DNA of 64,000 nucleotides from Tridacna crocea (GCA_943736015.1 OX031070.1:22589673-22653672), one strand, 5' to 3'; positions 23,310 to 34,637 are shown, numbered from the stretch's first letter. Numbers and translations are program-made. Notes: generated from the sequence alone by a model not told the origin.

Positions 23310-23530
23310 CTCAGTGAATGATCGAAATTTATTTCATCGAGTGAACACCATCGGTAATATTTTCATGAGTGGTTCAGCCACAAGTGAAAATATTACCGAT
23401 AGTATTCATGAACTGAAATAAATTTCGATCTTTCAGCAAAAGACCAAATATTCTATTTATTTCATGCTTCAAACCTTTCAGGGAGGAGCTTTATCAAAAT
23501 CCAGTACAGTTCTTTTCCGTTATTCCCCGT
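23310..23530. repeat. foldback repeat with ATTTATTTCAT ends
   Basis: CATCGGTAATATTTTCATGA pairs with GTGAAAATATTACCGATAG. The adjacent TTTATTTCATGCTTC and CAGTACAGTTCTTT tail also occurs in reverse at 60.97-61.16 kb. Confidence 0.7.
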
Positions 23531-23746
23531 GGTGTACCCATCCCGCATAAAATGCATTATATTATTACGTCAGACGTGAGAAATGTCAGGTATATGACAT
23601 CATCTTTCCCTTCTGGTAGTGAGGCACACACAATTTACCTAGAAAATCGATATTTTCACTGGTGGTACCAGTGTAAGATCAAAAAATATTTTCACTGCTA
23701 TTTCTCGATATTCTACCGGAAAGCATGAAATAAAGTATAATCTTAC

Positions 23747-23871
23747 CCGGCATAAAGTAGATCACAGCCGACAAAAACAGAGTAGGTAGGAATCTCATTG
23801 GTATAATGTCACAGACCACAATGGAGATGAAATAGGAGGACATTCTGTAGACACCACTCACATTCTTATGT
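23747..23871 (-). CDS. ABCG2-like exon, third membrane helix with PMR motif
   Basis: This 125-nt exon runs from acceptor CTTTTTCAG to donor GTAAGA. It encodes HKNVSGVYRMSSYF, then ISIVVCDIIPMRFLP and TLFLSAVIYFMPG. It corresponds to ABCG2 SGYYRxSSYF, DLLPMRMLP and VYFMLG. It ends in phase 1, so at least one further exon is required downstream. Confidence 0.75.
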
Positions 23872-26726
23872 CTGAAAAAGAGTTCACAATCTTTCTAATG
23901 TTCGTCCTTTTTTTATTTTCGTTAAGCACACTTTTGTGACAATATTTATCTTAGTAGCCAGTGTATATCTAGATCAGACGACACAAAATGTGCAGTCTGA
24001 TACTTGATCTACACTGTCATCTTTCCTGAAATACTTCAGACAAAAACAATCCTGATTTTGTAACTATTTTGCTCTTATTTGTAAACTTAACACTTTCCCA
24101 AACAATCCCTGGGGTAGAAGCCTTTTGAAAATATTGTGGGAAAAGGAGAATATGCTGGTAACCAGCACTTTCTCCTTTTCCCACAAAGTTTTCAATTTTG
24201 CTGGAAACAAATTTCAATTTTTGGGTCATGTTTAATTTGTCGTCTGCTACAGCTTCAAATTTAAACCAGTCTAAAAGTTTGTCATCTGGTAAAGAGTTAA
24301 CCCTTTGAGCCTTTACAAATATATACTGTTAAACTTTTGCATGGGATCAAAACCAAAATATTGTTTATTTTTTCGAAGGGGCATATCTGTTTTGTTCGCC
24401 TTCCACGATGTTTGAAAGAACTTTATTCTGTTTACTAGTATTTGATATTGATTTCCTTTACTATGACCATAGATGAAATTAACTTGTTTTTGTTTGAATA
24501 AACTTAATTTGGAAAAAGTTATTCATTTTTGGTTTTGATCCCTAACAAAAGGTGAGTAGTATAGTTGCACGATCAAGATCACATTGCACATGGTTGGTTG
24601 TATTGGGTTTTATTGCCACTTTAACAGCTAAGGTCATATCATGGCAGTTGGTGATGCGCATGTGTTTCCTGACTTTCTCATATCAGTACTAACACAACTT
24701 TCTTTCCAAAGCCACCGACTACTTTTCTCACATGCTTCAGCTGAGGTGAGAGGCAAAGAAAGTTCACCTCAACTGGGTATCAAACTCACAACAACCGGGT
24801 CATGAGTCCGACACGCTCACCACTGAACCACCCGGGCAAGCTCAGGTTGCACAAAATGCCTGCTTTGGTGAAGCTCTATAGAAGAAAGCAACTATGAAAC
24901 TGCTATTTTTTGGGCTGTGTTTCTTAAATAAAAAGGTGTAATGGGTTTATTTGGTGCTCTGAGCTTAATAAGTCTGTTAGATTCATTTGGCACATTAAGA
25001 AATAATCTTTAACCCTTTACCAAACAATCCCTGGTTACAATGTTTTCTACCCTGCTGGAAACAAATTTCAATTTTTTATTTATATTTATTTTGTCATCTG
25101 CAGGTGTTTTCAATTCTGACAAATCTAAAATTTTGTCATTTGGGAATGGGCTAAAAATATGACACTCTTGGAATTAATAATCTTTAAAGAAAGCAATGAA
25201 GCAAGAGAAAGGCAATGCATTTCTTGACTAGGTCACTGCACTTACAACAAAATTGCTCTGTTCTTTATAAACACTTCCACAGCTGACAAATTACCAAATA
25301 CTAGGTTCACAATGATGATGAAAGCTCTAACCCTGAAATCAAAAAGTTTCTTGATTGAATGGTATTTTTCACCAGTACCCACAACTTTCAACATAATTTC
25401 AAACAGATCACTGAAACAGCTCACTTATTTATGTATGTCCTTGGTTCTCTATGGCTCTAGACAGTTTTTCCCCTGAGAAATCCATTGCTTCAAGTAAGGA
25501 TACAGGTTGATTATTGTGCAACTTACATCGAAGCCACAGAAGACCCTCCTCTCTGCCCCCTCAACAAATAATATGTTTGTGTATTCTACAAAATTTTCTC
25601 TACTTGTGGGTTTTCCAAATCTTTCTCTCATCCAACTTATTTTATGAAAATACATGTATTTTCTGGGTTCTTTAACCCTTTACCTTATTATCTCATGTTT
25701 TAACATCCCTGAAAAAGAAGGTACTGGAAAATGTTGGGGGAAAAGGATGACATGTTCTTAAGGAGTATTTTCTCATACTGTGTTCACTAATCATTCACAA
25801 TTATAAACTCTAGAATTTGGGCCACATTTAAAATGTTATCTGCAAAGGCTTTCAATTTACATAGGTCTAAAATGTTGTCTTTCAGTAAAGAGTCCAATGA
25901 AAAATTCAATAACTTAAGATATTGTAAATGAAGCAGCATATACTAGGCATAATCAGTGGTAATACCTAACTTGATCCTGGCAATATTATCTAGGCTGATA
26001 CGAAGTCCACAAATATATGTACTGACCTGTTCTGAAGTCCTGAGGTACACAAGTCATCAATCTGCCAGTAGATCGCACCAACAACACCAAATATAATTAT
26101 AGTCAACACCTAGATTAAACCAAGTTGTTAAAAACATAAAGGTTAAAAAAAACAACCTTTACGCAATAATCCAGAATTTCAACAACCCAGAGGAAAAGGA
26201 CTTCTAAAAACATTGTGGGTAAAGGAGAAAATGCTGGTAGCCAGCATTTTCTCCTTTTACAACCCTGTTTTCTTCCGTTTCAAAGACTTCACTCCATTAT
26301 ATGAGCAACATTTAATCATTTGTTTGCAAATGCTTTCAGTCATATGGCCAGGAAAAATAGGATTAAATTCAGACAGAATAAAATTGTAAAAATGGCTTGG
26401 TAACATAATAGGATTTGAAAACTGATTTGAATCCAGTTTAGTTTTGCCAATTATCTTTCCTCATATTTCATAATAGGTATTACAATAAGATACAGTTTCC
26501 TCTCACCACTGATAATTGTAACCACTTTGGTGATGTGGGAAAGCAGTCAGTGACTTCATAAGAATACTGTGTTCAAACTGCAGGCAGGCATTTATAACTA
26601 GTTGCACTGGCTGCCACAATTTGCCTAATTTATTGTAGCTATAATAATTATGCATCTTACCTGTAAAATTGATGCAGCTTGATTTCTGCCTAAATTTTTC
26701 AAAGTTCTCAAGCAACAGTACCTAAT
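23747..26726 (-). CDS. ABCG2-like half-transporter, membrane-domain exons (partial gene)
   Basis: Four minus-strand exons (26661-26726, 26027-26109, 25246-25332, 23747-23871) join in phase at consensus splice sites to give 120 residues. They align without large gaps to human ABCG2 from about residue 385 to 507: the pre-helix segment LRTLKNLGRNQAASILQ, the first membrane helix (IIIFGVVGAIYW), the loop GLQNR, the second helix ending in LSAVEVF, and the third-helix region SSYFISIVVCDIIPMRFLP. The Arg of the PMR motif corresponds to human ABCG2 Arg482, known to affect substrate range. ABCG2 proteins are plasma-membrane efflux pumps with the nucleotide-binding domain first and six membrane helices after it. 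Here the ATPase exons (expected right of 26726) and the last three helices (expected left of 23747) were not seen. They may lie outside the window, have been missed as short exons, or be lost. Confidence 0.75.
23968..24022. repeat. GATCAGACTG palindrome repeat
   Basis: CTAGATCAGACGACACAAAA with TGTGCAGTCTGATACTTGAT. Confidence 0.55.
24087..24300. mobile_element. TTAA hairpin MITE, subfamily A
   Basis: TTAACACTTTCCCAAACAAT to GGTAAAGAGTTAA; stem GGAGAATATGCTGG/CCAGCACTTTCTCC. It lies in the ABCG2-like intron. Confidence 0.85.
24591..24838 (-). mobile_element. tRNA-derived SINE, second copy
   Basis: About 80% like the copy at 8731 by eye. The B box is degraded (GTTGTGAGTTTGATACCC), the tail GGTTGGTTGTATTGGG is kept, and the intron is that of the ABCG2-like gene. 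TTGCACA occurs near both ends. Confidence 0.8.
25009..25153. mobile_element. TTAA MITE lacking its hairpin
   Basis: TTAACCCTTTACCAAACAAT runs directly into GGTTACAATGTTTTCTACCC, so the left half of the stem is deleted. Right end TTTGGGAATGGGCTAA. Confidence 0.75.
25246..25332 (-). CDS. ABCG2-like exon, second membrane helix
   Basis: This 87-nt exon has acceptor TTGATTTCAG and donor GTAAGT. It encodes VRAFIIIVNLVFGNLSAVE and then VFIKNRAIL, with a split codon at each end that matches both neighbours. It corresponds to the ABCG2 second helix, whose end SAVELF is conserved. Confidence 0.72.
25671..25891. mobile_element. decayed TTAA hairpin MITE
   Basis: TTAACCCTTTACCTTATTAT to TTCAGTAAAGAG. 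The stem is weak (GGGGGAAAAGGA without a good partner). Confidence 0.6.
26027..26109 (-). CDS. ABCG2-like exon, first membrane helix
   Basis: This 83-nt exon runs from a TAATCTAG acceptor to a GTCAGT donor. It encodes VLTIIIFGVVGAIYWQIDD and then CTSGLQN, and splits an Arg codon with the next exon. The motif GAIY followed by GxQNR is diagnostic of the ABCG2 group. A decayed hairpin MITE begins about 40 bp upstream. Confidence 0.72.
26150..26350. mobile_element. TTAA-type hairpin MITE, decayed ends
   Basis: AACCTTTACGCAATAATCC, then the intact stem AAGGAGAAAATGCTGG/CCAGCATTTTCTCCTT. It starts about 40 bp from an ABCG2-like exon. Confidence 0.7.
26661..26726 (-). CDS. ABCG2-like exon, pre-TM1 segment
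   Basis: This exon has 22 codons, phase 0 at both ends. The acceptor is CTCTTTCAG before ATT AGG and the donor is CAG then GTAAGA. It reads LRTLKNLGRNQAASILQ, matching the amphipathic connecting helix of ABCG2 (family pattern xFKNLLxNPQASIxQ). Confidence 0.68.
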
Positions 26727-26739
26727 CTGAAAGAGAAAC

Positions 26740-27250
26740 AAAGGAAGATATACATTGTTGTATCTTTGCAACAGATCATGAACCACCTTGTACATACTGT
26801 CAGTTTTGTTTGACTGTTTCTCAAGACTGATCACTGTTTCAACTTTTCAACCTGACAGCTTCCTACTCAGCCACATATGACTTATACAAGGACCCTATAA
26901 TACTAAATGGTCAGTGCATGTAAATTAGAATTTAGGGTACAGCAGAATACAAGCAAAAATCAACCATTGCAGTTTACATTTCCTATCCCAAATTCTTTTT
27001 TTTTTTTAAGATTAATCACTGCAGGAATACTAAAATATAATTAAGCAGACTGAAGATAATCTAGCAATATATATTATAGACCAAGGCCTGTATTCACCAA
27101 CAATTCATAAAAACGTTCTTTGTCTCATTCTCCAGAACTTTCTACATTTGTAAGTATCACAACTGCTGATTGGTTAAAAAGGTTCAACCAAACAGGAGTT
27201 GTGTTCCTTATAAATTTAGAAAACCTTGAAGAATAAGAAAAAGAATATTC
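26740..27250. other. no gene recognised; ABCG2-like intron sequence expected
   Basis: I looked here for a Walker A, signature or Walker B exon of the ABC domain and saw none. Confidence 0.35.
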
Positions 27251-27419
27251 TCAAGAACAGGGTTCCCACAACTTTCTGCTTGCAAAATTCCAGACTTTTT
27301 CCAGACTTTTTCCAGGATTTTTTTCAAAATTCAAGGCTTTTTCCAATAGAAAAACTGAAAATGCAAAACCTTTTGAAAGCTACTTTCTTACATACACTCC
27401 TTGTTTTAATGAAAAATTA

Positions 27420-28860
27420 AGATTTAAAGAACATTCTAACTGCATCATAGTTATTTCATTTCTTTACTAGGCCAGTTAAAATCAAAGGACTGATAGTCCT
27501 GAGAGTCGCCTGTAGGGTAATGGGTTAGAAGTTTTCACCCTTTTTTGTTGAAATCTATTAAGAGCATTCAAGATACAAAATAACTTAACCACAAGACAGT
27601 ATTATATGCAAGCATATTTCTGAGTTGTCATCCTAAAATTCAAAATATCCGTATTACAATTTACATTTAAAAAATGTGGTGGAAATTAAAATTTAGGCAC
27701 CAGGACCAGCTTTAATGAGTTTAACGTTTTTTATTCACAGACAACAACCCTTTACAAATAAAGACCAGATTATCTTCTGGTATAGGATCTAGTGACATGC
27801 TTTTAGACAAAAAATGCCCTTTTGCAACTCACTCATATCTAATCTTAGCAGTCTGACAAAGTTTCATAAGTATTACACTAAATATAAATGGATTCTACAG
27901 CTCTATTACGGTTTCGTCGGATATGACCTAATGACAACCTTAACCCCAGGTGACCTATATTCAGTTTTGTCTAAGAAATTATTGAGACAAACAGCCGGGC
28001 AATTTCATGATTATTGGACTAAACTGTAGCCTTTGGAGCACAAACAAATATTTGACTCAGTGATCTAGCTGTCCTTTGGAAATAATTTGTTTTTGTTGTT
28101 GTCCAGGTTGAGGTTTTGACCAGCAATGGACTCTATGAATGTGGCTGCTACAACTCAATAAAATCTATAACCCAACAGCATGATCATCAGCCTTTAACAT
28201 TTGTCTGCATTTTATAACGTCCCAAGGATTATAGTGCTTCTACACCAATCGAAAATTGGATATTGCTTTGGTGTAAATTAAATGTTTGCGATTCGATTTA
28301 TTACCCTTTACAAAAACCCTTCACAAGATTACAAACACTCCAATAAAGAACTTGTTGTTCGATCGCGTGAACACTGATCTGTTCTATTATATTTGAATTC
28401 TAGCGGAGTAAAAAGTCAATTTCTCAGTTTGCTGGTCGTTAGAACTGCATAGAGTAAATTCAGATTTAGGCAGTTACAAAAGCACCTTCGCGTTCTAACA
28501 CCTGCACTAATAAATTGTTGTTTAATAAATACTAGATTGAAGTTAATCGCTCATTGAAAAAAAAAACAGCAGACTTTAACAAATTTGACTTTAGAAGATA
28601 ACCGTCAATGTGGATGAATAGGCCAACTGACTGTAATTGGTCCGTAATGAAATTATACATTTAGGCCCCTTTTTTGATAACATGTCGTTTCATGATATAA
28701 AATCAAATAACTATTGTCTGTGGCTCGACAAGATGAACTTTAATTACATTTTGCCCTGTAATGAAAAAGATACTGGTCCACACTGAAAATATACACCAAG
28801 CCCCCTTTTTCCATGACATGGCATTTAATGAAAAAATGTAAAATATTGTTATAATGTACA
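27420..28860. other. no gene recognised
   Basis: AT-rich, with a 71-codon plus-strand ORF at 27814 lacking any motif. Lies within the possible transposon. Confidence 0.3.
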
Positions 28861-28869
28861 TAAATTCCA

Positions 28870-29621
28870 TCTTGTTTCAGAGCAGAAGAATTTTAAAATC
28901 TTCGTTCTTTGTTTCCATGCTCAAACTTGTGACCAACAGGGCAGGGCCAGCTTGAACCCTAGGGGCATCATATGAACAAACTTGGTATAAGTCCTCTAGA
29001 AATTAGTACATACAAAATATCAAAGCTCTAGGACTTCAAGTTTCAGAGAGAAAAAAAAAGTTTTCTGTCTTTGTTCCTATATTTCAAATTTGTGACCCCT
29101 GGGGCAGGGCCAGTTTGAACCCCAGGGGCATCATATGAGCAATCTTGGTAGAGGTCAATAGCAGATGCTGCACACCAAACATCAAAGCTCTACCCCTTCT
29201 TGTTTCAGAGAAAAAGATTTTTTTCAAAGTTTTCTTTTATTATTCCCATGTTCGAACTTGTGACCGCCAGGATGGGGCCAGTTTTGACACCAGGGGCATT
29301 ATATGAACAATCTTTGTAGAAGTCTACTAGGAGATCCTACATACCAATTATCAAAGCTCTATGCCTTCTAGTTTCAGAGAAGAAGATTTTCAAAGATTTT
29401 GCTTTTTTTTTCTTTGGTTGCCATGCCAACCAGCGTTATGGGTGGAATTTAATCTCTTGAACAACTTTGGTAGAGATTCGAATGAGGAACATCCCTGCCA
29501 AGTTTCATCAAGATTGGCCCAGTGGTTTAGGAGAAGATGTTAAGAAATTGTGGACGATGCAGGGCAGCCATAGGGCAATCACAAAGCTCACCTTGAGCAC
29601 TTTGTGCTCAGGTGAGCTACA
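28870..29621 (+). repeat. CTCAGGTGAGC-ended repeat, three 165-bp units
   Basis: GCAGGGCCAG..GAACCC units lie at about 28941, 29104 and 29273 (the last as GATGGGGCCAG). Then come AAGTTTCATCAAGATTGGCC and the end CACTTTGTGCTCAGGTGAGC. Confidence 0.75.
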
Positions 29622-29965
29622 AATGTGTTGTTTTTTCTTATATTGGGATTTTCTTTATGACTTAAGACACCGAATCAAGTCCTTGCATATCATTCACTAT
29701 CATTGTACACAACAGTTTTGTTGAAAGCCTTCAAATAGAGGTTCTTTTCCCTCTTCAGTCATTGAAACTAAAACCTAATTCAAAAGTACCATGTTTTACT
29801 TTACTTAACTGTTCAGTTTTCATGACCTGAAATACATGAATAAATAAATTGGTCTTTTCAAAGGCAGTATCCCTGCTTTTAAAGTTTCTGAAAATTGGAA
29901 AATCGTAACTTTGTTAGATTTAATACTTGAAGTGTTTTGATCCATGATTGCAGACAGGCGCTTAC

Positions 29966-30023
29966 TTTCAGTTTCCTCTGACTCGTCTACCTCATTCCGA
30001 CTAGAATCATAACGTGGCTTCAT
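29966..30023 (-). CDS. weak candidate exon, unrecognised
   Basis: An ATG at 30023 opens 19 codons (MKPRYDSSRNEVDESEETE, acidic) that end at a GTAAGC donor. The sequence is not part of any repeat I recognise, and it lies on the same strand as the ABCG2-like exons. Direct splicing to the 26726 exon would create a stop, so any link would need another exon. It lies inside the possible 27258-30507 transposon. Confidence 0.2.
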
Positions 30024-30532
30024 AAAGATAAAGTCTGTTAACCTTTCAGACCCTATGAATTTAAATTTTCAGTAATATTTACTGTTGTAGCTCATTTTCA
30101 CGTCAATTCACATCAGCTCGTCTCCCGGAAAATACAGAGCACAGCTGCATTGTATTTTAGGGTAAGTACCGAGTTTTCCGAAATCAATACACTGGATCCC
30201 TGTTTGTTTAAATATTAGAATAACTATTCCGGGACCAGTGAACCTAAAAAAAACCATCATGTATTTGGGAAATGACGGTCTATATATATATACAAAATAT
30301 TGGATCTTTATCCGAAAAATGGAGGACGCAGACCGGAGATTATTATCGTCTTAAATTCTTGTTTCACATCCAAAACGTTTCGTACTTTTCCCGGTTTTTT
30401 CCCGATTTTTCAGATATATAACAAAAATCAAGACTTTTTCAAGACCGGGAACGGGTATTTCGAAATTCCCGACTTTTTCCCGTTTTCCCAACTGCGTGGG
30501 AACCCTGCAAGAATGATTGGTGAATACCGGCC

Positions 30533-30612
30533 AAGAGTTCCAGACAGAGGAAGTGATTTTGATTTCAAAATTGAAAATAGAATACCATCACTCCCTCTTA
30601 TCTGGAGCTCTG
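30533..30612. repeat. 190-bp foldback MITE, internally deleted
   Basis: AGTTCCAGACAGAGGAAGTG and CACTCCCTCTTATCTGGAGC are the two ends. The central hairpin is absent. Confidence 0.65.
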
Positions 30613-30619
30613 TATAGAC

Positions 30620-31250
30620 CAATTGTCTGATGAGGTTTGCTCAGGTTCATGAAGACAGGGATCAGGCCCAAGGCACTATGTGTCAGATCTCATGTAAAGA
30701 AAAAGGTTTATTTTACATGTACCAAGAAAAGGAAATTACTGATAAGCCATTCCTACCTGAGTGAAAATATTAGTAGCATATTCCAGCTTCGGTATCACAT
30801 AGAGTGTGTGGGACGGAAGTTTTTGTTGGTAATCTTGCTTGAGGGGATCTAGATGGCTTCTCAGTCTACATGTGGGAACAAGGGCAAAAGCATAATTGAG
30901 CCATGCTCTGTGAAATGAGGGCTTAATGCTTCTGCAAAAATCAAAGTACTGAAAGTACTGTTAGAAGGCGAGTTTAGAATATAGGCATAACATATTGAAA
31001 TACATTTTCCTGTACTTAAATCGTCTCTCCTGATACAGCAAAGTCTATAAAGTTGTGCAATGTTCCTGTGCAATGAAGACCAGTTTACCATCCTGAGTTT
31101 TAACAAACTTGAAGAAGGCTTGTGAAAATATGTTGAAAAAAATTAAAACGAATGGACTTTTCTGAAACTCCTTTCCATTTCATTTGAAGGAAAAGTTTTA
31201 TGTGATAGCAAAGAGTTTTAATTTGCTGTTACCTGTATATGTTTAGAAAC
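30620..31250. other. no gene recognised
   Basis: ORFs at 30637 (+) and 30861 (-) have no family motif. Confidence 0.3.
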
Positions 31251-31256
31251 TTAGAT

Positions 31257-32420
31257 CTAACCCTCTATTACCCCAATAATGAGTTTAAAAGGTCTAGGAA
31301 GAAGGCTTGAGAACTTTTGGTCTGAAAAGGAGAATAAGGTGCTAATTGACATTTCTCCCTTCCTAAAATGTCTTCCATCCTATTTCATACAGGTTCCATC
31401 AATTGTGCCAGATCAAAAAGTTGCTACCTGAAAATGCATTCAATTTTGGAAAGTCTGAATTTTTTTCTTCGTGTAAAGAGTCAAGAAAGTTTCTCCTTTT
31501 CAAAATTAACTTTTTAAATGGCCTCTTTCTCAGGGTTGTTAAAACTGTACTTGATAGGGTATGGTAAAGGATTAAAGAATAGTTTTTGTTTGAAAATGCA
31601 ATCAGTTTTTATAAATCTAAAACTGTAACTGTAATGAGATGATTAATTTCTTGAAAGTCTTTACCATTTTATTCCATGGATATTTTTATTGAGAGAGCAA
31701 AGAGTTTTTAGAAAGGTACATTTTAGAGTATAGAAGCTGAGATTCATCCTTTTAGATCACAATACTGACTTTCAACAATGTTGAAGAAGAGGCTTTTCAA
31801 AGCATTGTAGGAAAAGTAGCAAATAATGATAATCAACCTTTTGTTTGACTTTCCTACAACGTTTTCCATTTTTAGAAAACCCTTCAGAAAATAACAAAAA
31901 AATTAGGGCCGTTTACATTAAAGCACTTAGCAGATAATAAGTTAAAAGCAGCAGAAAATGTGCCGTTTGGCTGGGAAAAAGTACAAAACATAGTGGTAAA
32001 AAGAGAAAATACTGGTGACTAGCGTTTTTTTCCTTTTCCAAAAGTATTTTGAAACTTTTTTTCCCTTGAGGTTGTCAAAATTTCAGTGTTGTTCAGTTAA
32101 AAGGCTTTTTTTTTTTATTTGATTACCATTTTATTTGAAATATACTTTATCAAGACTGAAAAAGACTTTCAAAACAAACGACTTTCAATGTTCAAAACGG
32201 AGATTTAACATTTAGATTACAATACATGTGCTGGGTTTTAATTACCTTAAAGAATGGGGCTTTTTAGAAAGGGAAGGGTATTTTGAAAGCATGCAGGAAT
32301 ATGAGAAAATACTGGCAACGAAGATTTTCTCCGTTTTGCGCAATGTTTACCATCCTATCAAGGATAACCAACCAACTTATCATTTGACGGTTGACTTCTT
32401 AGGTCCTATAAGGAACGTCT
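31257..32420. repeat. run of old, decayed TTAA-type MITEs
   Basis: At least four eroded copies follow each other. Stems are near 31330 (AAAAGGAGAATAAGG), 31800 (AGCATTGTAGGAAAAG), 31985 (AGAGAAAATACTGGTGAC) and 32305 (GAAAATACTGG). The TTAA ends are mostly lost, so these are older than the copies at 47-60 kb. Confidence 0.55.
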
Positions 32421-32429
32421 GAAGGTGTT

Positions 32430-33990
32430 CTTAGTTTTACGATTCTTGTAATCTATGACTCTGTTAACCCTTATATTAGAGCGCTGGATTGATGAAAATG
32501 GCATTTTACATCTCGGGGAAAAATGCTTAATTATTGCAACCTCACCCTGGGCTGTTTTGGTCGGGTTATTACAATATAGCTAATCCGACATAAGATTGCA
32601 TATTCTGTGCAGACTATAGAATCGTCTGCCTTGTCTTCAAAAGAGACAGGCGTAATAAACGACTTAAGGGTTCATTGACATTAACGCTTGTCTTTCATTA
32701 ATCCCGCGTAACCGGAATGTACGTTCAGCTTGTCGGCAAACATGAAAGTAAAATGATTGCCTACCCGTCAATATTGAGATACACACCATTCCTTTGTTCG
32801 ACAAAAATATATCGTGCACAGTTACACAGATACAGGCCCTTGATCCGTGTTCTTAGAAAATCATGAACACGTCCGATGCACTCTAGGACAGTGGGATTCT
32901 CCCTGTCAAGTTAATTTTATCATTGTGTTATTCAGTTTTGGAAAAAAGTGTATAGTTGAAGGAAATTCTTTCGAGGAAAATAAATAGGAATAAATAAGGT
33001 AAAGATTTCAGTTCTAATAATGACGGAGGTAAGTGATTATGATAACAATTCATTGCGATAAGCGTTTATTCTTTACCCGACAAAGAAATTTCAGACTAAG
33101 TTGAAATTGAAAGCACTTATTCATACGGATGACAAATTCAGGTTGGCCCAAATTAGCGACGAAATTTGTTCTTGATAGGGTAGAAACATTGTGGTAAAAT
33201 GAAAAAAAAAAAATGCCGGAATCCGATTGTAATTTCCCCTCTCCTTTCGATGTTTTTAAAAGCTTGATTTTCAGAGTCGTTTCAAGTGAGCGGTAAAGGG
33301 TTAAATATTTATGAACAATTGCTGAACGTTAAGCAACGTGACGACCAAAAGAAGAAGTTAAAATTCTTTGCATGTTAAAACGGTTACAGATCATGTTATT
33401 GTCATTTTTGACGTAGTAAAATCCAATCATACTCGTATATAAGGAAAGAAGTGATCAGACTGGAACCAAGGCTTTACATCGGTACATCATACTGACCAGA
33501 ACTACTTCGAAATGACACATCTATTGTGATTTCAACTGATTTACCTTTTTCTTTTCACGGGTCTCCGGAATCAAAACTCGGCCACGCCGATGCATAACGA
33601 TAACCTAGTCATTAAACATAAAGTCAAGCACAACTTTGATAAAAGAAAAATATTTCTTTGAAAGAGAACATTTTCTTTAAACACTTGATGATTCAAAGGA
33701 ATTTATTTCATTGAAATAAGACAGAATAAGGTTGCCAACAGAGGAAAGGGGTCAATCAGCGGTACGTTATTCGAAGAAGTTATCCAATTGGTTAGTTCTG
33801 GGATAGTAAATTTACATGTACGATCCCACTGGTTAGTTGTTTATGCGTTGTGAAGTGGAAGTAGGTCCGAATGACGAGAGGTTAGTAGTTTTCGATTGGC
33901 TTATAATAGCTATGGTTTATTTGTTGCTGTAGCAACGTGATTATATCAATGAACTGATCCAAAGTATTTTGCATTTGTCAAAAACGATGC
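32430..33990. other. no gene recognised, one decayed MITE
   Basis: A decayed MITE lies at about 33080-33302 (GGTAGAAACATTGTGGTAAA). The rest is unique-looking sequence without a convincing exon. Confidence 0.35.
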
Positions 33991-33993
33991 TTT

Positions 33994-34212
33994 TTACGAA
34001 TTCGATTTCATTCCTTCTAGAAACTTGAAGTTTCTTCTTGCTGTTCTGATTAAATTTACAATGGTCTCGACATTATTTTGTTCTAATGTACTCGAGAAGT
34101 ATCGAACTATTTGAAAGGCGTTTTGATAATGCTGTTCAGAGGCATTTTCAGCAAGCTGCCGAGCGTTGACATATGAAGGCGAGAATGAAAATCTCGCCTT
34201 CCAACTATCCAT
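33994..34212 (-). CDS. small hypothetical ORF, 72 codons
   Basis: The ORF begins MDSWKARFSFSPSYVNARQ and contains a helical, polar middle (ENASEQHYQNAFQIVRY, NVETIVNLIRTARRN). I recognise no family. Its first codons overlap a short inverted repeat, and the upstream sequence is a CCTGTGCA-type repeat fragment. A GT near its end could serve as a donor. It may be an exon or a chance ORF. Confidence 0.2.
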   Translation of the reverse strand: MDSWKARFSFSPSYVNARQLAENASEQHYQNAFQIVRYFSSTLEQNNVETIVNLIRTARRNFKFLEGMKSNS

Positions 34213-34446
34213 TTGTGTAAGTCTGCACAATTTGCACAGGCTGACATGGATGGAAATTTTTCCATATTTCAAAATAAACTGCATATCCAAGGACTACACT
34301 ACCTCCAGATATAGTCAAATGTTTGACTGAATGGATTTTAATGACTAACAATCGTAAGATTACATGCTTGATATAATACACTACCGAGATAGTTTTGCCC
34401 AATCATGGCTCATACATGTATTATCAATATTCAAAGATTTCAATTT

Positions 34447-34634
34447 AGCTCCAGATAGAGGGAGCGGTTTTGATTTCATAATTGAAAATTTTTTTTATTC
34501 TCCAATAAAACCCCATGTTATAGGTACTCATTAGAATCGTCTTGTCAAGACAATTCTAATGAGTACCCACAACATAGGGTTTGGAAGAGGAATAACACAT
34601 TTAGAATGCCATCACTCCCTCTTATCTGGAGCTC
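34447..34634. mobile_element. 190-bp foldback MITE, AGCTCCAGAT ends
   Basis: AGCTCCAGATAGAGGGAGCG to CTCCCTCTTATCTGGAGCT. The inner stem GGTACTCATTAGAATCGTCT pairs with GACAATTCTAATGAGTACC. Confidence 0.82.
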
Positions 34635-34637
34635 TGT

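Larger units (their letters stand above)
27258..30507. mobile_element. possible 3.25 kb transposon with CAGGGTTCCCAC inverted ends
   Basis: CAGGGTTCCCAC at 27258 and its exact complement ending at 30507 are both flanked by CAAGAA. Subterminal sequence at each end is a run of AGACTTTTTCC-like or GGGAAAAAGTC-like repeats. CAGGG starts are typical of hAT elements, but hAT elements usually make 8-bp duplications. No transposase was seen. The interior includes a CTCAGGTGAGC-ended repeat. The ends could instead belong to two separate elements. Confidence 0.42.

Noticed and set aside
23440-23680. Possible last ABCG2-like exon
   Set aside because: The stretch is part of the ATTTATTTCAT foldback repeat that recurs at 61 kb.
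30300-30617. 105-codon plus-strand ORF rich in Phe and Pro
   Set aside because: It reads through the GGGAAAAAGTC-type subterminal repeat of the possible CAGGG element and its neighbour MITE; no protein motif.
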